From JAPSGB01 sp963775185 (GTDB taxonomy: Bacteria > Myxococcota_A > Polyangia > Polyangiales > Polyangiaceae), in assembly GCA_963775185.1 (NCBI GenBank), contig CAVZIE010000015.1:1-64000 (forward strand): a stretch of 64,000 bases of DNA. The letters run 5' to 3'. This document shows positions 1-9,615 of the stretch, piece after piece (positions within the stretch are counted from its first letter, which is position 1; the number at the start of each line of letters is the position of its first letter). Under the pieces are notes generated by a model. It ran no database searches. It was not told the origin of the DNA and saw only the letters and a program-made list of their open reading frames with translations. The translations under genes and the position numbers were made by a program.

Positions 1-104
1 ATCGCTGGGCTGACTGGGCAACTCGCGAGGAAGTCTGCTAGGACTCGGCCCCCGCTTGTGGCCTTGCGACGCATCGCGTCATCGACGCGGCGCTCAACTC
101 CTCG

Positions 105-2949
105 ATGACCCGCGACCAAGAAGACGAGAGCTCGCCCCGGGCTGCGGGGACGGAAGACGGGACGTCGAGCGACGACGCGGCGCTCACCCCGGCGGGAAAC
201 GCGAGAAGCGCGGCGCACTGGGTGCGGGGGTCGATCCTCGCCGGCGTCGGCGCGCTGATCCCGTTCTTGCTGATGGCGTCGGATCGTCACTACAGCTTCA
301 GCATCCCGGTGGGCCTGGGCGGCTGCCTGATCTCGGCCGCCGGCATCTTCGAGCTGCTCGCCACCTTCGACGACCCCGACGCGAACGTCGTCGAGCGGAC
401 GGATTGGGCGCGGCTCTGGCCGCGCGTCGTGGAGCTGCTCGCGAGCGTCGTCGTGACCATCGCGGCGCTGCGCTTGGCCGTGGCCGGCGTGCTGCCGCAA
501 CCGATCCCGGCCGCCGCGGTTCTCGTCACCGGCTCCTTCCTGTGGACGATCGTGGCGACGTTCCGCATGGGTCAAGCGCTCGGCGCTTGGCGCACCGACG
601 AGGACGGCAACGAGCGACCTCTGCTCAAGCGTCACGGCTTCTGGCTGCTCGTGATCCTCACGCTGCTGTTCTTGCCGTTGCTCGGCAGCTACTCGCTGAG
701 CGACCCGTGGGAGACGCACTACGGCGAGGTGTCGCGCGAGCTTCTGTCGCGCGACGACTGGATCAGCACCTGGTGGGCGCAGGACGGCTGGTTCTGGTCC
801 AAGCCCGTCTTCGACTTCTGGATCCAGGCCGGCAGCTTCTCGCTGCTCGGCGTGCACTTCATGCCGGACCAGATGTTGAGCGGCGTGAAGCAGGGACTGT
901 TCCCGCAGCCCGAGTGGGCGGCGCGCATGCCCGTGTTCATCGTCGGCTTGATCGGCGCGTACGCGATCTACAAGGCCGTCGCCACGATCTTCGGGCGGCG
1001 CGCCGGCTTCCTCGGCGGGCTCGTGCTGATCACGATGCCGTACTGGTACCTGATCGGGCACCAGACGATGACCGACATGCCCTACGTCGGTCCGCTGACG
1101 GCAGCGATGGCGATGCTCCTGCTCGGTTTCCACACCGACCCGGAGAAACGCGTGCAAGGTGTGCGAGATCCGCCTCGGCAAACGCACGATCCGACTGTCG
1201 GCGTTCCACATCCTGTTCGCCTTCATCATTGTCTCGGTGCTGCCCCAGGTGCTGTACCTGGCCAGCCGCAACCTGACGCTGCAGATCGCCCACGCGCCGT
1301 ACGGATTCCGCGCGCACATCGACCAGTTCCGGTCCGGCTCCGGCGGCGGCAACTGCGGTCTGCCGGGCAACCAGGACTGTCGTCCCTTCTTGCCGGTGAA
1401 CAAGGGCTTCGAGCCGTGGGTCGGCGCGCTGGTGTGGGGCATCGCCGGCGGCATCCTGGTGTGGGCGAACCGCGGCGAGCGGCGCGTACAGCGCCTGTAC
1501 TTCCTTGCCGGCTGGTACTTCACGGCGATCGCCGCCCTGGCCAAGGGCGCGCCGGGGCTGGTACTGCCGATCTTCATCGCCCTGGCCTACGTCGGCGCGA
1601 CGCGTCGCTGGAAGGATCTCGCTCGCCTCGAGCTCGCCGGGCTGGTCCTGCTGTTCGCGGCGGTCACGTTGCCCTGGTACGTGCAGATGTACATGCGTCA
1701 CGGCGGTCCGTTCACGGACCGGCTGCTGACCCACGACATGTACAAGCGCGCGTTCGTGCACGTGCACGACACGAACACGGGCGACGACACCAGCTTCCGC
1801 TACTACGTGTGGCAGCTGGGCTACGGGCTGTTCCCGTGGACGGGCCTCGGTGCCGCGGGCTTGCTCTGGGGCACGCGCCTTCGCGACAAGAGCCGCGAAG
1901 GCGACGCGGCGTCCCTGCTCATGCTGTGGTTCATCAGCGCGTTCGGCATGTTCACGATCACGCTGACGAAGTTCCACCACTACATCTTCCCGCTCGTGCC
2001 GCCGATCGCGATGTTCACAGGCGTCGTGCTCGATCGCTGCATCACCGCGGCGGATCTGCCGCAGGGACGCAAGCTGGCCGCCTATCTGGGCGGCATGACC
2101 GTCGCGGCGATGATCCTGTTGTTCGGCTTGAGCGGGCTCATGCCCGGCTCGTTCTTCGGCACCACGAATGCCGAAGACCACCCGCCGCCCGCGCATTTCG
2201 CCACCGGTCTGGTGCTGGCACTGCTCGGTCTCGCCGGCATCGTCGTGACGATCTGGGCGTTCCGGGGGCGCGCCGCGCAGGCCGACCACGACGCCCCCGA
2301 CAAGACAACGTCGCTCGTCCTCGGCACGTTGGGCCTGGCCTCGGCCGTGCCGGTGGCGCTCGCCGGCCGCGACTTGTTCATGACCAATCGCGGCGACATC
2401 GCCGGACAGGCGCGGTTGATCCACCTGTTCACGTACAACTATCGCCGCCCGTGGCCCGAGTCGCTGGACTTCAACGCCGCTCTGATGGCGTTCACGGTGG
2501 TCGCCGCCATCGCCTGCGCCCTGTTGCTGGTGCACCGCTGGCGGACGCACGTGACCGCGCTCTTCCTCGTCGTCGCCTGCGTATGGGCCGCGTGGGGCAT
2601 CGACGTGTACCTGTACAAGGCCGCGCCGCACTGGGGCCAACGCGAGACGATGTTGGCGTACTACCGCGATCGCTCCGGTCCCAACGAGCCGATGGTCGCC
2701 TACCAGATGAACTGGAAGGGCGAAAACTTCTACACCGGCAACCATGTGCCGGCCTTCGTCGCGTCCGGACAGCGCTTCAAGGACTGGGTCGCCGACGAGA
2801 AGAAGAAGGGCGTGAAAGTGATGTACTTCACGACCGAGCACGGACGCATCGGCTCGCTCAAGGCCGAACTCGGCAACCCGAAGAACTTCAAGGTCATCAC
2901 CGACAAGCGGCTGAACAACAAGTTCTTCGTCGCGCGCGTCGAGTGGTAG
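105..2949 (+). CDS. ArnT/PMT-type (GT39) membrane glycosyltransferase, one frameshift
   Basis: Polytopic inner-membrane protein of the ArnT/PMT group of GT-C glycosyltransferases, which move a sugar from a polyprenyl-phosphate donor to lipid A, protein or a polymer on the periplasmic side. The acceptor cannot be told from sequence. The first large loop carries SDPWETHYGEVSREL near residue 199, with the acidic residues expected of the GT-C catalytic motif. Many hydrophobic segments follow, and the last 120 or so residues are soluble. The N-terminal 40 residues are acidic and probably cytosolic. The frame shifts near base 1158: removing one G from CAAGGTG joins the halves as RVQVCEIRLGKR and gives about 947 residues. 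I treat it as one gene with an extra base. A GTG at 1159 could start the second half alone, but that half lacks the catalytic loop. Confidence 0.8.
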
Positions 2950-3540
2950 CTACGCCACGCCAGCGCTCGCGAGCGGTCGCGTCGCCGGATATTGTTCGAT
3001 CAGCTCGTCTGCGAGCCGCTGCAGCCACGGCAGCTCCCCATGCTCCGACCAGCCCTGGTCGAAGCGCTCGAGGCGCCGACCGACGTCGCTGGCGACATCT
3101 GGCGCGAGCTGCGAGCGTAGAGCGGGGATCAGCGTCTCGTTCTCCTTGGCGACGTGCGCGCGTTCGAAGTCGATGAAGGTCCGGGCGATGCTGATCAGGT
3201 GCCGCTCGTCCTCTCGCGACCAACCGTCCTTCTGCAACGCGGCGTGGCGCAGGGAGCGCATCAGGTAGCGCTCCTGGTTGTGTTCGCCGCGGATCTCGGC
3301 GACGAGTCCCTCGTCCCACCCGAAGCCGGCGTTGACCAGCGCGGGGAAGACGATGCCCTCTTCCTTCTCGTGGTGCCCGAGGTCGGCGTACTCGCGGAAG
3401 AACGTCACGAAGCGCGACAGGTCGTGGCGCTCGATCGCGACCCCGCGCTCCAGACGACCAACGAACTCGTCGAAGGCGTCGAGCACGCGTGAAACCAGAC
3501 GATGCTCGCGGACAAGGTTGTCGACGGCGTGCATGACCAT
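2950..3540 (-). CDS. Hemerythrin-like (HHE) domain protein
   Basis: A 196-residue, all-helical cytosolic protein of the hemerythrin/HHE family, whose members bind a non-haem di-iron centre and act in oxygen, NO or iron sensing and storage. Candidate ligands are spaced as in the family: REHRL near residue 13, LGHHEKEEG near 55, GEHNQER near 85 and RAHVAKENE near 128. The C-terminal 50 residues continue as helix beyond the core. ATG at 3540 is used; an in-frame ATG two codons later is equally possible. The gene converges on the glycosyltransferase, with its stop directly after that gene's stop at 2949. Its substrate and partner are unknown. Confidence 0.85.
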   Translation of the reverse strand: MVMHAVDNLVREHRLVSRVLDAFDEFVGRLERGVAIERHDLSRFVTFFREYADLGHHEKEEGIVFPALVNAGFGWDEGLVAEIRGEHNQERYLMRSLRHAALQKDGWSREDERHLISIARTFIDFERAHVAKENETLIPALRSQLAPDVASDVGRRLERFDQGWSEHGELPWLQRLADELIEQYPATRPLASAGVA

Positions 3541-3631
3541 CCGGGGTCATTCAAGCCGCATGCCATCGCATTTTTCGCAGCAGTCCGCGTTGCGGCGCGA
3601 AAACCTTGCGCCGTAGACCGCGATCATTGCG

Positions 3632-5128
3632 TCAAGTGCGGCGCGACAGGGCCCGCGCGACGGTGTTGCGGCCGACGCCGAGCTGACGGGCGGCCTCGGT
3701 CTTGTTCCCGCCGACGGCGTCGACCGTCGCTGCGATGTAGCGACGCGATGCGTCGTCCAGCGAGAGCCCGGGCGGCAGCACCACCGCGCCGGGCACCGCA
3801 GCCGCCGAAGCCAGCAGCCCGGGGCGCGCCGAAGGCGGCAAGAGCTCCGACGCGATACGGCCGTCCGGCGAGAGCACGATCGCGCTCTCGACCCAGTGCT
3901 CGAGCTCGCGCACGTTGCCTGGCCACGCGTAGCCGCGGAGCGCCGCGAGCACCGCCGCGTCGAAGCGGGGCAGCGGCCTGCCGTAGCGCTCCGCGTACAG
4001 CGCCGCGAAGTGCTGGGCAAGGATCTCCACCTCGTCCGGCCCGCGATCGCGCAGCGGCGGAACGTCGACGTGCACGACCTTGACGCGATAGTACAGGTCC
4101 TCGCGGAAACGCTTCTCCTCGACGGCGCGCCTGAGGTCGCGGTGCGTCGCGCAGATGATCCGCACGTCCGCGGCCAGCGTCTCGCGACCGCCGAGGCGCT
4201 CGAAGGTCCGCTCCTGTAGAAAGCGCAAGAGCTTGCCCTGGCTCTCGAGCGGCAGCTCCCCGATCTCGTCGAGGAACAGCGTTCCGCCCTGGGCCAGCTC
4301 CACCTTGCCGCGCACGCGTCGATCCGCGCCGGTGAACGCGCCGCGCTCGTGACCGAACAGCTCGCTCTCGACCAGCTGGCTGGGGAGCGTCGTCGCATCG
4401 ACGGTGACGAACGCATCGGCCTGACGCGCCGAGTTGACGTGGATCGCCCGCGCGAGCAACCCCTTGCCGGTGCCCGTCTCGCCGCTGAGCAGCACCGTCG
4501 CGTCGGTCTGCGCCGCCAGCGCGATGCGCCCGTAGACGTTGTCCATGGCCGGGCTACGACCGACGATGCGGTTGAACGGGCCGCGCAACGTCACGCCCGG
4601 CCCGGACGCGTCGGCGGCGCGCAGCGTCGTCATCGACAGCGCGCGCGAGAGTTGCGACGAAAGCGCGATCACGTAGCGTTCGTCCTCGACGTCGAATGGA
4701 CCGCCTGCGCGATTGAGCAGCTGCAACACACCGCGGATCGGCGCGCGCTCGCTCTCGCGGATCGGCACGACCAGCATCGAGCGCGTCGTGTAGCCCGTAG
4801 CCTTGTCCGCGCTCGGGTCGAAGCGCGGATCCTTCGCCGCATCGTCGAGACGCGCCGTCTCGCCGGTGCGCGCCACGTGCCCCGCGATGCCGCGGCCCCG
4901 CGGCTGACGCAGCTCGCTGAGCTCGGGCAGCACCGCGACGCGCGCCACCAGGTCGCCGCGCTCCGCATCGACGAGCCAGATGGTCGCGCGATCCGCCTCG
5001 AGGGCCGCTGCCACACGCTCGCACGCGACCTCCAGCATCGAGTCGAGATCGATCTCGCGCGCGAGCATGGAGGCGAGATCGATGAGCAGCGACAGGCGCG
5101 TCATGGCGGCCGGATCCGGGGTCAGCAT
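3632..5128 (-). CDS. Sigma54-dependent regulator with GAF sensor domain
   Basis: An NtrC-class activator of RNA polymerase-sigma54, about 498 residues from the ATG at 5128. An N-terminal GAF domain (about residues 10-165) replaces a receiver, so it probably senses a small molecule or redox state rather than phosphorylation. The AAA+ domain follows with Walker A GETGTGKG, the sigma54-contact loop ERGAFTGADRR and Walker B GTLFLDEIGELP. The Fis-type helix-turn-helix at the C terminus contains NKTEAARQLGVGRNTVARAL. A GTG at 5200 would overlap the stop of the upstream metallo-beta-lactamase gene by four bases (GTGA) and suggests coupling, but its 24 extra residues are not family-like and run through a dispersed repeat at 5145-5162. 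I prefer 5128; 5104 is a further choice. It likely forms an operon with the upstream gene. Confidence 0.88.
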   Translation of the reverse strand: MLTPDPAAMTRLSLLIDLASMLAREIDLDSMLEVACERVAAALEADRATIWLVDAERGDLVARVAVLPELSELRQPRGRGIAGHVARTGETARLDDAAKDPRFDPSADKATGYTTRSMLVVPIRESERAPIRGVLQLLNRAGGPFDVEDERYVIALSSQLSRALSMTTLRAADASGPGVTLRGPFNRIVGRSPAMDNVYGRIALAAQTDATVLLSGETGTGKGLLARAIHVNSARQADAFVTVDATTLPSQLVESELFGHERGAFTGADRRVRGKVELAQGGTLFLDEIGELPLESQGKLLRFLQERTFERLGGRETLAADVRIICATHRDLRRAVEEKRFREDLYYRVKVVHVDVPPLRDRGPDEVEILAQHFAALYAERYGRPLPRFDAAVLAALRGYAWPGNVRELEHWVESAIVLSPDGRIASELLPPSARPGLLASAAAVPGAVVLPPGLSLDDASRRYIAATVDAVGGNKTEAARQLGVGRNTVARALSRRT

Positions 5129-5144
5129 CGCACACTTTCTGGTT

Positions 5145-5162
5145 TGCCGGTCCGGCGCGAAA
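5145..5162 (+). repeat. Dispersed GCCGG-N-CCGGC repeat, copy 1
   Basis: TGCCGGTCCGGCGCGAAA, 16 of 18 to the window consensus TGCCGGTCCGGCGCGGAA. It lies just upstream of the preferred start of the sigma54 regulator, inside the possible N-terminal extension from the GTG at 5200. Confidence 0.7.
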
Positions 5163-5196
5163 CCACCGGGGCCGCCGCCAGCGATGATCGCGCGCG

Positions 5197-6042
5197 TCAC
5201 GCCGCCCGCGCCGCGCTACCGAGCTCGATGAGCATGCCCTCGCGCGCGGCAACCGAAGCCGGAAATCGGCGCTGGGCCTGGCGCTCGATCTCGGCGACGC
5301 CCTCGTCCGTGCGCTTCGGATCGTGATGGAACAGCACGTAGCGACCCACATCCGCGACGCGCGCGATGCGCGCACCCTCCTCCCACGTGGAGTGACCCCA
5401 GCCGACCTTCGACGGACCGGCATCGCCGCGGTACTCCTCCGGCGTGTACTGCGAGTCGTAGATCAGGACGTCGGCGCGATCCGCTAGGGCGCGCAGCGCC
5501 GGATCGACGCACGCACCGTGCTCGGTGTCCGTCGCGTACACGACGCTCCGGCCGCCGTGCTCGATGCGGTACGCGATCACGCCGCCGGGATGGTTCAGCT
5601 TCGCGGCGGTGACGCGCACGTCGCCGATCATGAACGTCTCGCCATCGGCCACGTCGACCGTGTCGAGATCGGCAGAGAGTTCGTCGAGCCGCACCGGGAA
5701 CACCGGCGCGCTCATCTGTCGTTCGAGCACGTCGCGCACGGCTTGTCCCGACGCCTGGCCGTACACCGACAAGCGCGTGCCGGGCACGTACGCCGGCACG
5801 AAGAACGGCAGGCCCTGGATGTGATCCCAGTGGGTGTGGCTCAAGAGCAGCGCGATGTCGCGCGCGCCCTCGCGCACCAGCTGCTCGCCGAGGGCGCGGA
5901 TACCCGTGCCGGCGTCGAGAACCAGGCGCACGTCGCCCGCCCGCACCTCGACACAGCTGGTGTTGCCGCCGACGCCGGCGGTGGTCGGACCCGGCGACGC
6001 GATGCTGCCGCGGACGCCCCAGAACTTCACGGTGATCGTCAT
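5197..6042 (-). CDS. Metallo-beta-lactamase-fold hydrolase
   Basis: A 281-residue cytosolic enzyme of the metallo-beta-lactamase superfamily. The metal motif SHTHWDHIQG (HxHxDH) is near residue 83; a later KLNHPGG histidine, the ATDTEHG aspartate and LFHHDP complete the expected metal site. The start FWGVRGSIASPGP and GGNTSC resemble the group of phosphodiesterase- or PhnP-like hydrolases often found next to signalling genes, so a phosphodiester or cyclic nucleotide substrate is plausible but unproven. ATG at 6042 is preceded by in-frame sequence without family character. It overlaps a possible start of the sigma54 regulator by four bases, which suggests that the two work together. Confidence 0.8.
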   Translation of the reverse strand: MTITVKFWGVRGSIASPGPTTAGVGGNTSCVEVRAGDVRLVLDAGTGIRALGEQLVREGARDIALLLSHTHWDHIQGLPFFVPAYVPGTRLSVYGQASGQAVRDVLERQMSAPVFPVRLDELSADLDTVDVADGETFMIGDVRVTAAKLNHPGGVIAYRIEHGGRSVVYATDTEHGACVDPALRALADRADVLIYDSQYTPEEYRGDAGPSKVGWGHSTWEEGARIARVADVGRYVLFHHDPKRTDEGVAEIERQAQRRFPASVAAREGMLIELGSAARAA

Positions 6043-6160
6043 GATGACTGCGCTCCTCTCGCTTTCCTGCCCGGGAGCGATTGCGAGCGCCGTGCCGGCG
6101 CCCGGACCGGGGGATTCCGCGGGAAATGGCCAGGATCCGGGAGCAGGCGCGCGATCGCGG

Positions 6161-6195
6161 TGCACCACTCTGGAGCGGCGCTCCGGCGTGGTGCA
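6161..6195 (-). terminator. Strong hairpin downstream of the Uma2 gene
   Basis: A near-perfect 16-base inverted repeat with a three-base loop: left arm TGCACCACTCTGGAGC at 6161-6176, right arm GCTCCGGCGTGGTGCA at 6180-6195. Only two positions fail to pair perfectly, one of them wobble-compatible. It sits directly after the stop of the minus-strand Uma2 gene and before the next operon. No U-tract is visible, so it may be a 3'-end stabiliser rather than an intrinsic terminator. Confidence 0.55.
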
Positions 6196-6203
6196 GGCGC
6201 GAG

Positions 6204-6899
6204 CTACTTGTCCTGCTTGGCTTCGAGCTGGCGGATGCGGGAGACGAGCGCGGCATGCTCGGCCTCGCGCGCTTGGCGCTCGGCCTCGGCGGTGGTGGGC
6301 AGCAGCTGGCTCGCCGCGGCGTCGCGCGAAGCCCGGAGCACCCAGCCGAGGCGCGCATCGGTGACCGCGACCCACCACACGCCGAGCGGTCCGCACTCGG
6401 CGGCGCGCGGCTCGTCGAGCTCGCGCTCGACGAGATCGCCGTCCACGCGATCCCAGACGCGGAGCGGCTGCGCCGAATCCGCGTCTTCGAAGCTCACCAG
6501 CTCGGCGACGCCCATGCGGTGATAGCGCGAGAGCTTGTCCGCCCACACGGCGGGCGTCCGGTCGTCGTCGCTCAGAAGCTCCACGGCGATCTGCGGTGCG
6601 CCGCGCTCCCAGACCTTCCAGGTGCGGAAGCCCTCGTCCGGCGTGCCGACCCGGACGAACACGTCGGGGGCGACGGAGCGGCGCGGATCCGACGGATCCC
6701 AGTAGACGAACTGGCTCGAGCCGATGCACGCGCGATCGCCGAAGGCGAGCTTCAGCGCGTCGAAAAGCGCGGCGCGCCCCTCGAAATGCGCCTTGCTTTC
6801 AGTCACGGGCTCCGAGTCCGGGAAGCGCACCGGCTGCGGCGCTCGCCGATAGCGCCGTGCGCGGCGAGCCCCGGCGCGCGGGTCGGAGTCGGGATGCAT
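6204..6899 (-). CDS. Uma2-family (DUF820) PD-(D/E)XK nuclease-like protein
   Basis: A 231-residue member of the Uma2/DUF820 family, which has a PD-(D/E)XK nuclease fold and is multi-copy in myxobacteria and cyanobacteria; its cellular job is not settled. The core shows SVAPDVFVRVG (the D of the PD motif), then a strand with QIAVELLSDDDR supplying the (D/E)XK-like acidic residues, and KLSRYHRMGVAELV, all in family order. The last 30 residues form a short Glu/Lys-rich coiled coil, a common extra in this family. ATG at 6899 follows the Arg-rich start MHPDSDPRAGARR. It stands alone between an operon and a divergent gene, as such accessory genes usually do. Confidence 0.82.
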   Translation of the reverse strand: MHPDSDPRAGARRARRYRRAPQPVRFPDSEPVTESKAHFEGRAALFDALKLAFGDRACIGSSQFVYWDPSDPRRSVAPDVFVRVGTPDEGFRTWKVWERGAPQIAVELLSDDDRTPAVWADKLSRYHRMGVAELVSFEDADSAQPLRVWDRVDGDLVERELDEPRAAECGPLGVWWVAVTDARLGWVLRASRDAAASQLLPTTAEAERQAREAEHAALVSRIRQLEAKQDK

Positions 6900-6995
6900 C
6901 GTCGTTCGAGGGTACCACTGGGCCGATAGGCCCACCATCGGTCGGCGATCGCGCGCGATTGGGCGATTGGCGGACAAAGATGATACGCTCGCGTC

Positions 6996-7913
6996 GTGAC
7001 GCAGCCGCAGCCGCCGCAATCTCCGCAGCCGCCGCAGCCGCCCGCGCAGCCGCAGCTGTCGATGCCGGATTTCCGTCCGCCCTCGAAGGCGCCGCTGTTC
7101 GCCACCGGCGGGGGCGGGCTCGTCGTCGGCGCGATCGTGACCGCAGCGATCATGACCGCCACGCATCCAGCTCCCAAGAAGCGCGTGCAGGCACCGCCGA
7201 AGCCGCCGTCGAGCGCTTCGGCCGCGCCCAAGCCGAGCGCGTCGGCGCCGCCCGTCGGCAGCGGCGCGCCAGGAAGCACCGGGCCGAACCCGGGGTCGCT
7301 AGCGGCACGCGCCGAGAAGGGCGAAGCCGACGCCGTCAAGACGCTGGAAGCGCGCCCGCCGGCGGAACGCACGGCACAAGAGTCGGTGGCGCTGTCCCAC
7401 GCCCACGGCATCGCCAAGCGCAAGGCGATCGCGGAGCTCATGCACAAGATCGAGCTGGTGCCGAAGCTCGCCGAGTCGAAGGACACGATGAAGCAGCTCC
7501 GCGAGTGGGCCGACGACAGCGAGGTCGCAGCGGATCTGGCGCTGGCGGTCGGCAACTTGCCGGGCTCGATGGGGCCGGACCTGCTCTACGAGCTCGGGCC
7601 GGGCTACTACCGCAAGGTCGAGATACGCGACATCGCGGACGACGTCCTGCACTCCAAGGACGTGCGCAAGAAGGCGTCACCGGCGCTCGGCGTGGTGCTC
7701 GACCTTCGCAGCGAAGACAAGTGCGAGGACGTCAAGAAGACGCTCGACAAGGTGAAGGTTGTCGGCGACCGGCGCGCGATCCCCGCGCTGGCGAAGCTGC
7801 AGAACAAGTACGGCTGCGGTCCGAAGAAGACCGACGACTGCTGGCCTTGCTTGCGCGAGGGCAGCATCCTGAAAGACGCGATCAAGGAAGCGGCGAAGCG
7901 TCGCGGTCCGTGA
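6996..7913 (+). CDS. Unknown single-pass membrane-anchored protein
   Basis: I do not recognise a family. The 305-residue protein has a Pro/Gln-rich N terminus (about 30 residues), one hydrophobic segment near residues 38-56 (GGGGLVVGAIVTAAIM), an Ala/Pro/Ser-rich linker to about residue 105, then a mostly helical domain to the end. The C terminus has clustered cysteines (CGPKKTDDCWPC). The arrangement suggests a short cytosolic tail, one membrane pass and a helical domain outside, or the reverse. The start is GTG at 6996. Its last 32 bases overlap the convergent CobA-HemD gene (7882-7913). The spacer to the divergent Uma2 gene is under 100 bases and must hold both promoters. Confidence 0.7.
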   Translation: MTQPQPPQSPQPPQPPAQPQLSMPDFRPPSKAPLFATGGGGLVVGAIVTAAIMTATHPAPKKRVQAPPKPPSSASAAPKPSASAPPVGSGAPGSTGPNPGSLAARAEKGEADAVKTLEARPPAERTAQESVALSHAHGIAKRKAIAELMHKIELVPKLAESKDTMKQLREWADDSEVAADLALAVGNLPGSMGPDLLYELGPGYYRKVEIRDIADDVLHSKDVRKKASPALGVVLDLRSEDKCEDVKKTLDKVKVVGDRRAIPALAKLQNKYGCGPKKTDDCWPCLREGSILKDAIKEAAKRRGP

Positions 7914-9417
7914 AGCTCGCTTCCAGCGCGTCGAGCAGCCCGGCGACGGTGTAGACACTCGCGGTGACGTCCACGCGCACGCCGTGCTCGCGAAGCGTGT
8001 CCGACGTGACCGGCCCGATGCTGCCGACGGTGATGCGGCCCAGTAGCTCCACGGCGCGGTCGCCGAGCAACTCGCACAACGAGGTGACGGTGGAGCTCGA
8101 CGTGAACAGCGCGATGTCGATGCCACCGCGCTCGATGCGCTCCACCAGCTCCGCGGCGCGCTCGCGCGGCACCGGACGCGTCTCGTACGCGGGCACCACG
8201 TCCACGTGCGCGCCCGCCCGCCGCAGCGCTTCCGGCAACGCCTCGCGCGCGACGAGCGCCCGGGGAACCAGCACGCGTCGCACCTCGCCGCGCTCGAGCA
8301 GCGCCTTGGCGAGCCCCTCCCCGACGAACTCTTCGGCGACGAGATCCGCGGACAGGCCGTAGCGCTCGAGCGCGGCGGCGGTCTTCGGTCCGATCACGCC
8401 GATCTTCGCTGTCGCGAACGCGCGCGCGTCGCGGCCCGCCGCCCGCAGCGCGCTCATCAGCCGGTCCACGCCGTTGGCGCTGGTAAGCAGCACCCAATCG
8501 TAGCTATCGAGCTCCCGCACGGCGCGCGCCAGCGGCGCGGGGTCCGGCGGATCGCGGATCTCGATCACGGGAAACACCACCGGCTCGGCCGCGCGCTCGC
8601 GGATCGCCGAGGCCGTGCTCTTGGCCTGCGCGAGCGGCCTCGGGACGAGCACGCGCTTTCCGAACAAGGGCCGACTGTCGTACCAGCGAAGCTCCTCGCG
8701 CAGCCGCACCACGTCGCCCACGACGATCACCGCCGGGTTGCTCAGCCCGGCGGCGCGCGACTCGACCGCGACGCTGCCGAGCGTCGCGACCAGCACGCGC
8801 TGCTCGGGCCGCGCGCCCCACTGGATCACGGCGGCGGGGGTGGCCGGCGAGCGTCCGCCGTCGATCAGCGCCTGCGCGATCGCCTCGATGCGGCGCATGC
8901 CCATCAGGACGCACAGCGTGTCGGTCGCCGTCGCGAGCCGCTTCCACGCCTCGGGCGACCACTTCTTGCCCGCCTTGTCGCTGCCGGTAATGAACGTGAC
9001 GCTCGACGACAGATCGCGGTGCGTCAGCGGAATGCCGGCGTAGGCGGCCGTTCCCACCGGCGACGAGATCCCCGGCACGACCTCGAACTCGACGCCGGCG
9101 CGGGCGAGCTCGCGCGCTTCCTCGGACCCTCGCGCGAACAAGAACGGATCGCCGCCCTTGAGCCGCACCACGCGTCGTCCATCGCGCGCGAGCTCGATGA
9201 GCTGCGCGGTGATCTCCGCCTGGTTCGGGCTGTCCACGCCGAAGCGCTTGCCGACGTCGCGCTTGTCCGCGCGCGGGCACAGCTCGAGCAGCTCCGCGTG
9301 CGCCAGAGCGTCGTGCAACACGACGTCCGCGGCCGCGAGGATCTCCCGCCCTCGCACCGTGATCAGGCCCGGATCGCCAGGGCCCGCGCCGACCAACCAC
9401 ACCTTGCCGCGCGCCAT
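7882..9417 (-). CDS. cobA-hemD: CobA-HemD fusion: uroporphyrinogen-III methyltransferase/synthase
   Basis: A 511-residue cytosolic fusion enzyme of tetrapyrrole synthesis. Residues 1-250 are an S-adenosylmethionine uroporphyrinogen-III C-methyltransferase: the start VWLVGAGPGDPGLITVRG, then RLKGGDPFLFARGSEE, VPGISSPVGTAAYAGIPLTHR and SNPAVIVVGDVV are family signatures. Residues 260-500 are uroporphyrinogen-III synthase (HemD), recognisable from RVLVPRP, WVLLTSANGV, IGVIGPKTAAAL, FTSSSTV and ITVGSIGPVTSDTL. Together they close hydroxymethylbilane to uroporphyrinogen III and divert some to precorrin-2 for sirohaem or cobalamin. Other haem genes lie 29 kb away. The start is the ATG at 9417. The gene converges on and overlaps the preceding gene by 32 bases. 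Confidence 0.93.
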   Translation of the reverse strand: MARGKVWLVGAGPGDPGLITVRGREILAAADVVLHDALAHAELLELCPRADKRDVGKRFGVDSPNQAEITAQLIELARDGRRVVRLKGGDPFLFARGSEEARELARAGVEFEVVPGISSPVGTAAYAGIPLTHRDLSSSVTFITGSDKAGKKWSPEAWKRLATATDTLCVLMGMRRIEAIAQALIDGGRSPATPAAVIQWGARPEQRVLVATLGSVAVESRAAGLSNPAVIVVGDVVRLREELRWYDSRPLFGKRVLVPRPLAQAKSTASAIRERAAEPVVFPVIEIRDPPDPAPLARAVRELDSYDWVLLTSANGVDRLMSALRAAGRDARAFATAKIGVIGPKTAAALERYGLSADLVAEEFVGEGLAKALLERGEVRRVLVPRALVAREALPEALRRAGAHVDVVPAYETRPVPRERAAELVERIERGGIDIALFTSSSTVTSLCELLGDRAVELLGRITVGSIGPVTSDTLREHGVRVDVTASVYTVAGLLDALEASFTDRDASPLP

Positions 9418-9463
9418 CGGCGGACAAGTTAGCCCACGCGTGGTTCTGGCGCGCGTCGCTCGG

Positions 9464-9481
9464 TTCCGCGCCGGACCGACA
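9464..9481 (-). repeat. Dispersed GCCGG-N-CCGGC repeat, copy 2
   Basis: TTCCGCGCCGGACCGACA, reverse orientation, 17 of 18 to consensus, in the divergent spacer (9418-9615) between the CobA-HemD gene and the GYF-domain gene. Confidence 0.7.
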
Positions 9482-9615
9482 TCAAGATCCCACCGATTCG
9501 CGGCGCTTCGGCCCTTCGGCCTGGAATCCCTTGACGCCGGCACGGCCCCGCACACAATGGTAGCTTGTGTAAGCGAGTGTAGGGGGGATCCTCACACAGT
9601 ACGAGCCAGGGGCAC

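Noticed and set aside
1030..2841. Long antisense open frame of about 600 codons opposite the glycosyltransferase
   Set aside because: High-GC codon bias leaves opposite frames open; composition is His/Arg/Gln-rich with no domain, and the plus strand encodes a clear membrane protein.
6091..6116. GCCGGCGCCCGGACCGGGGGATTCCGCGGG, loosely like two repeat halves
   Set aside because: Spacing and arms are broken; similarity could arise from base composition.
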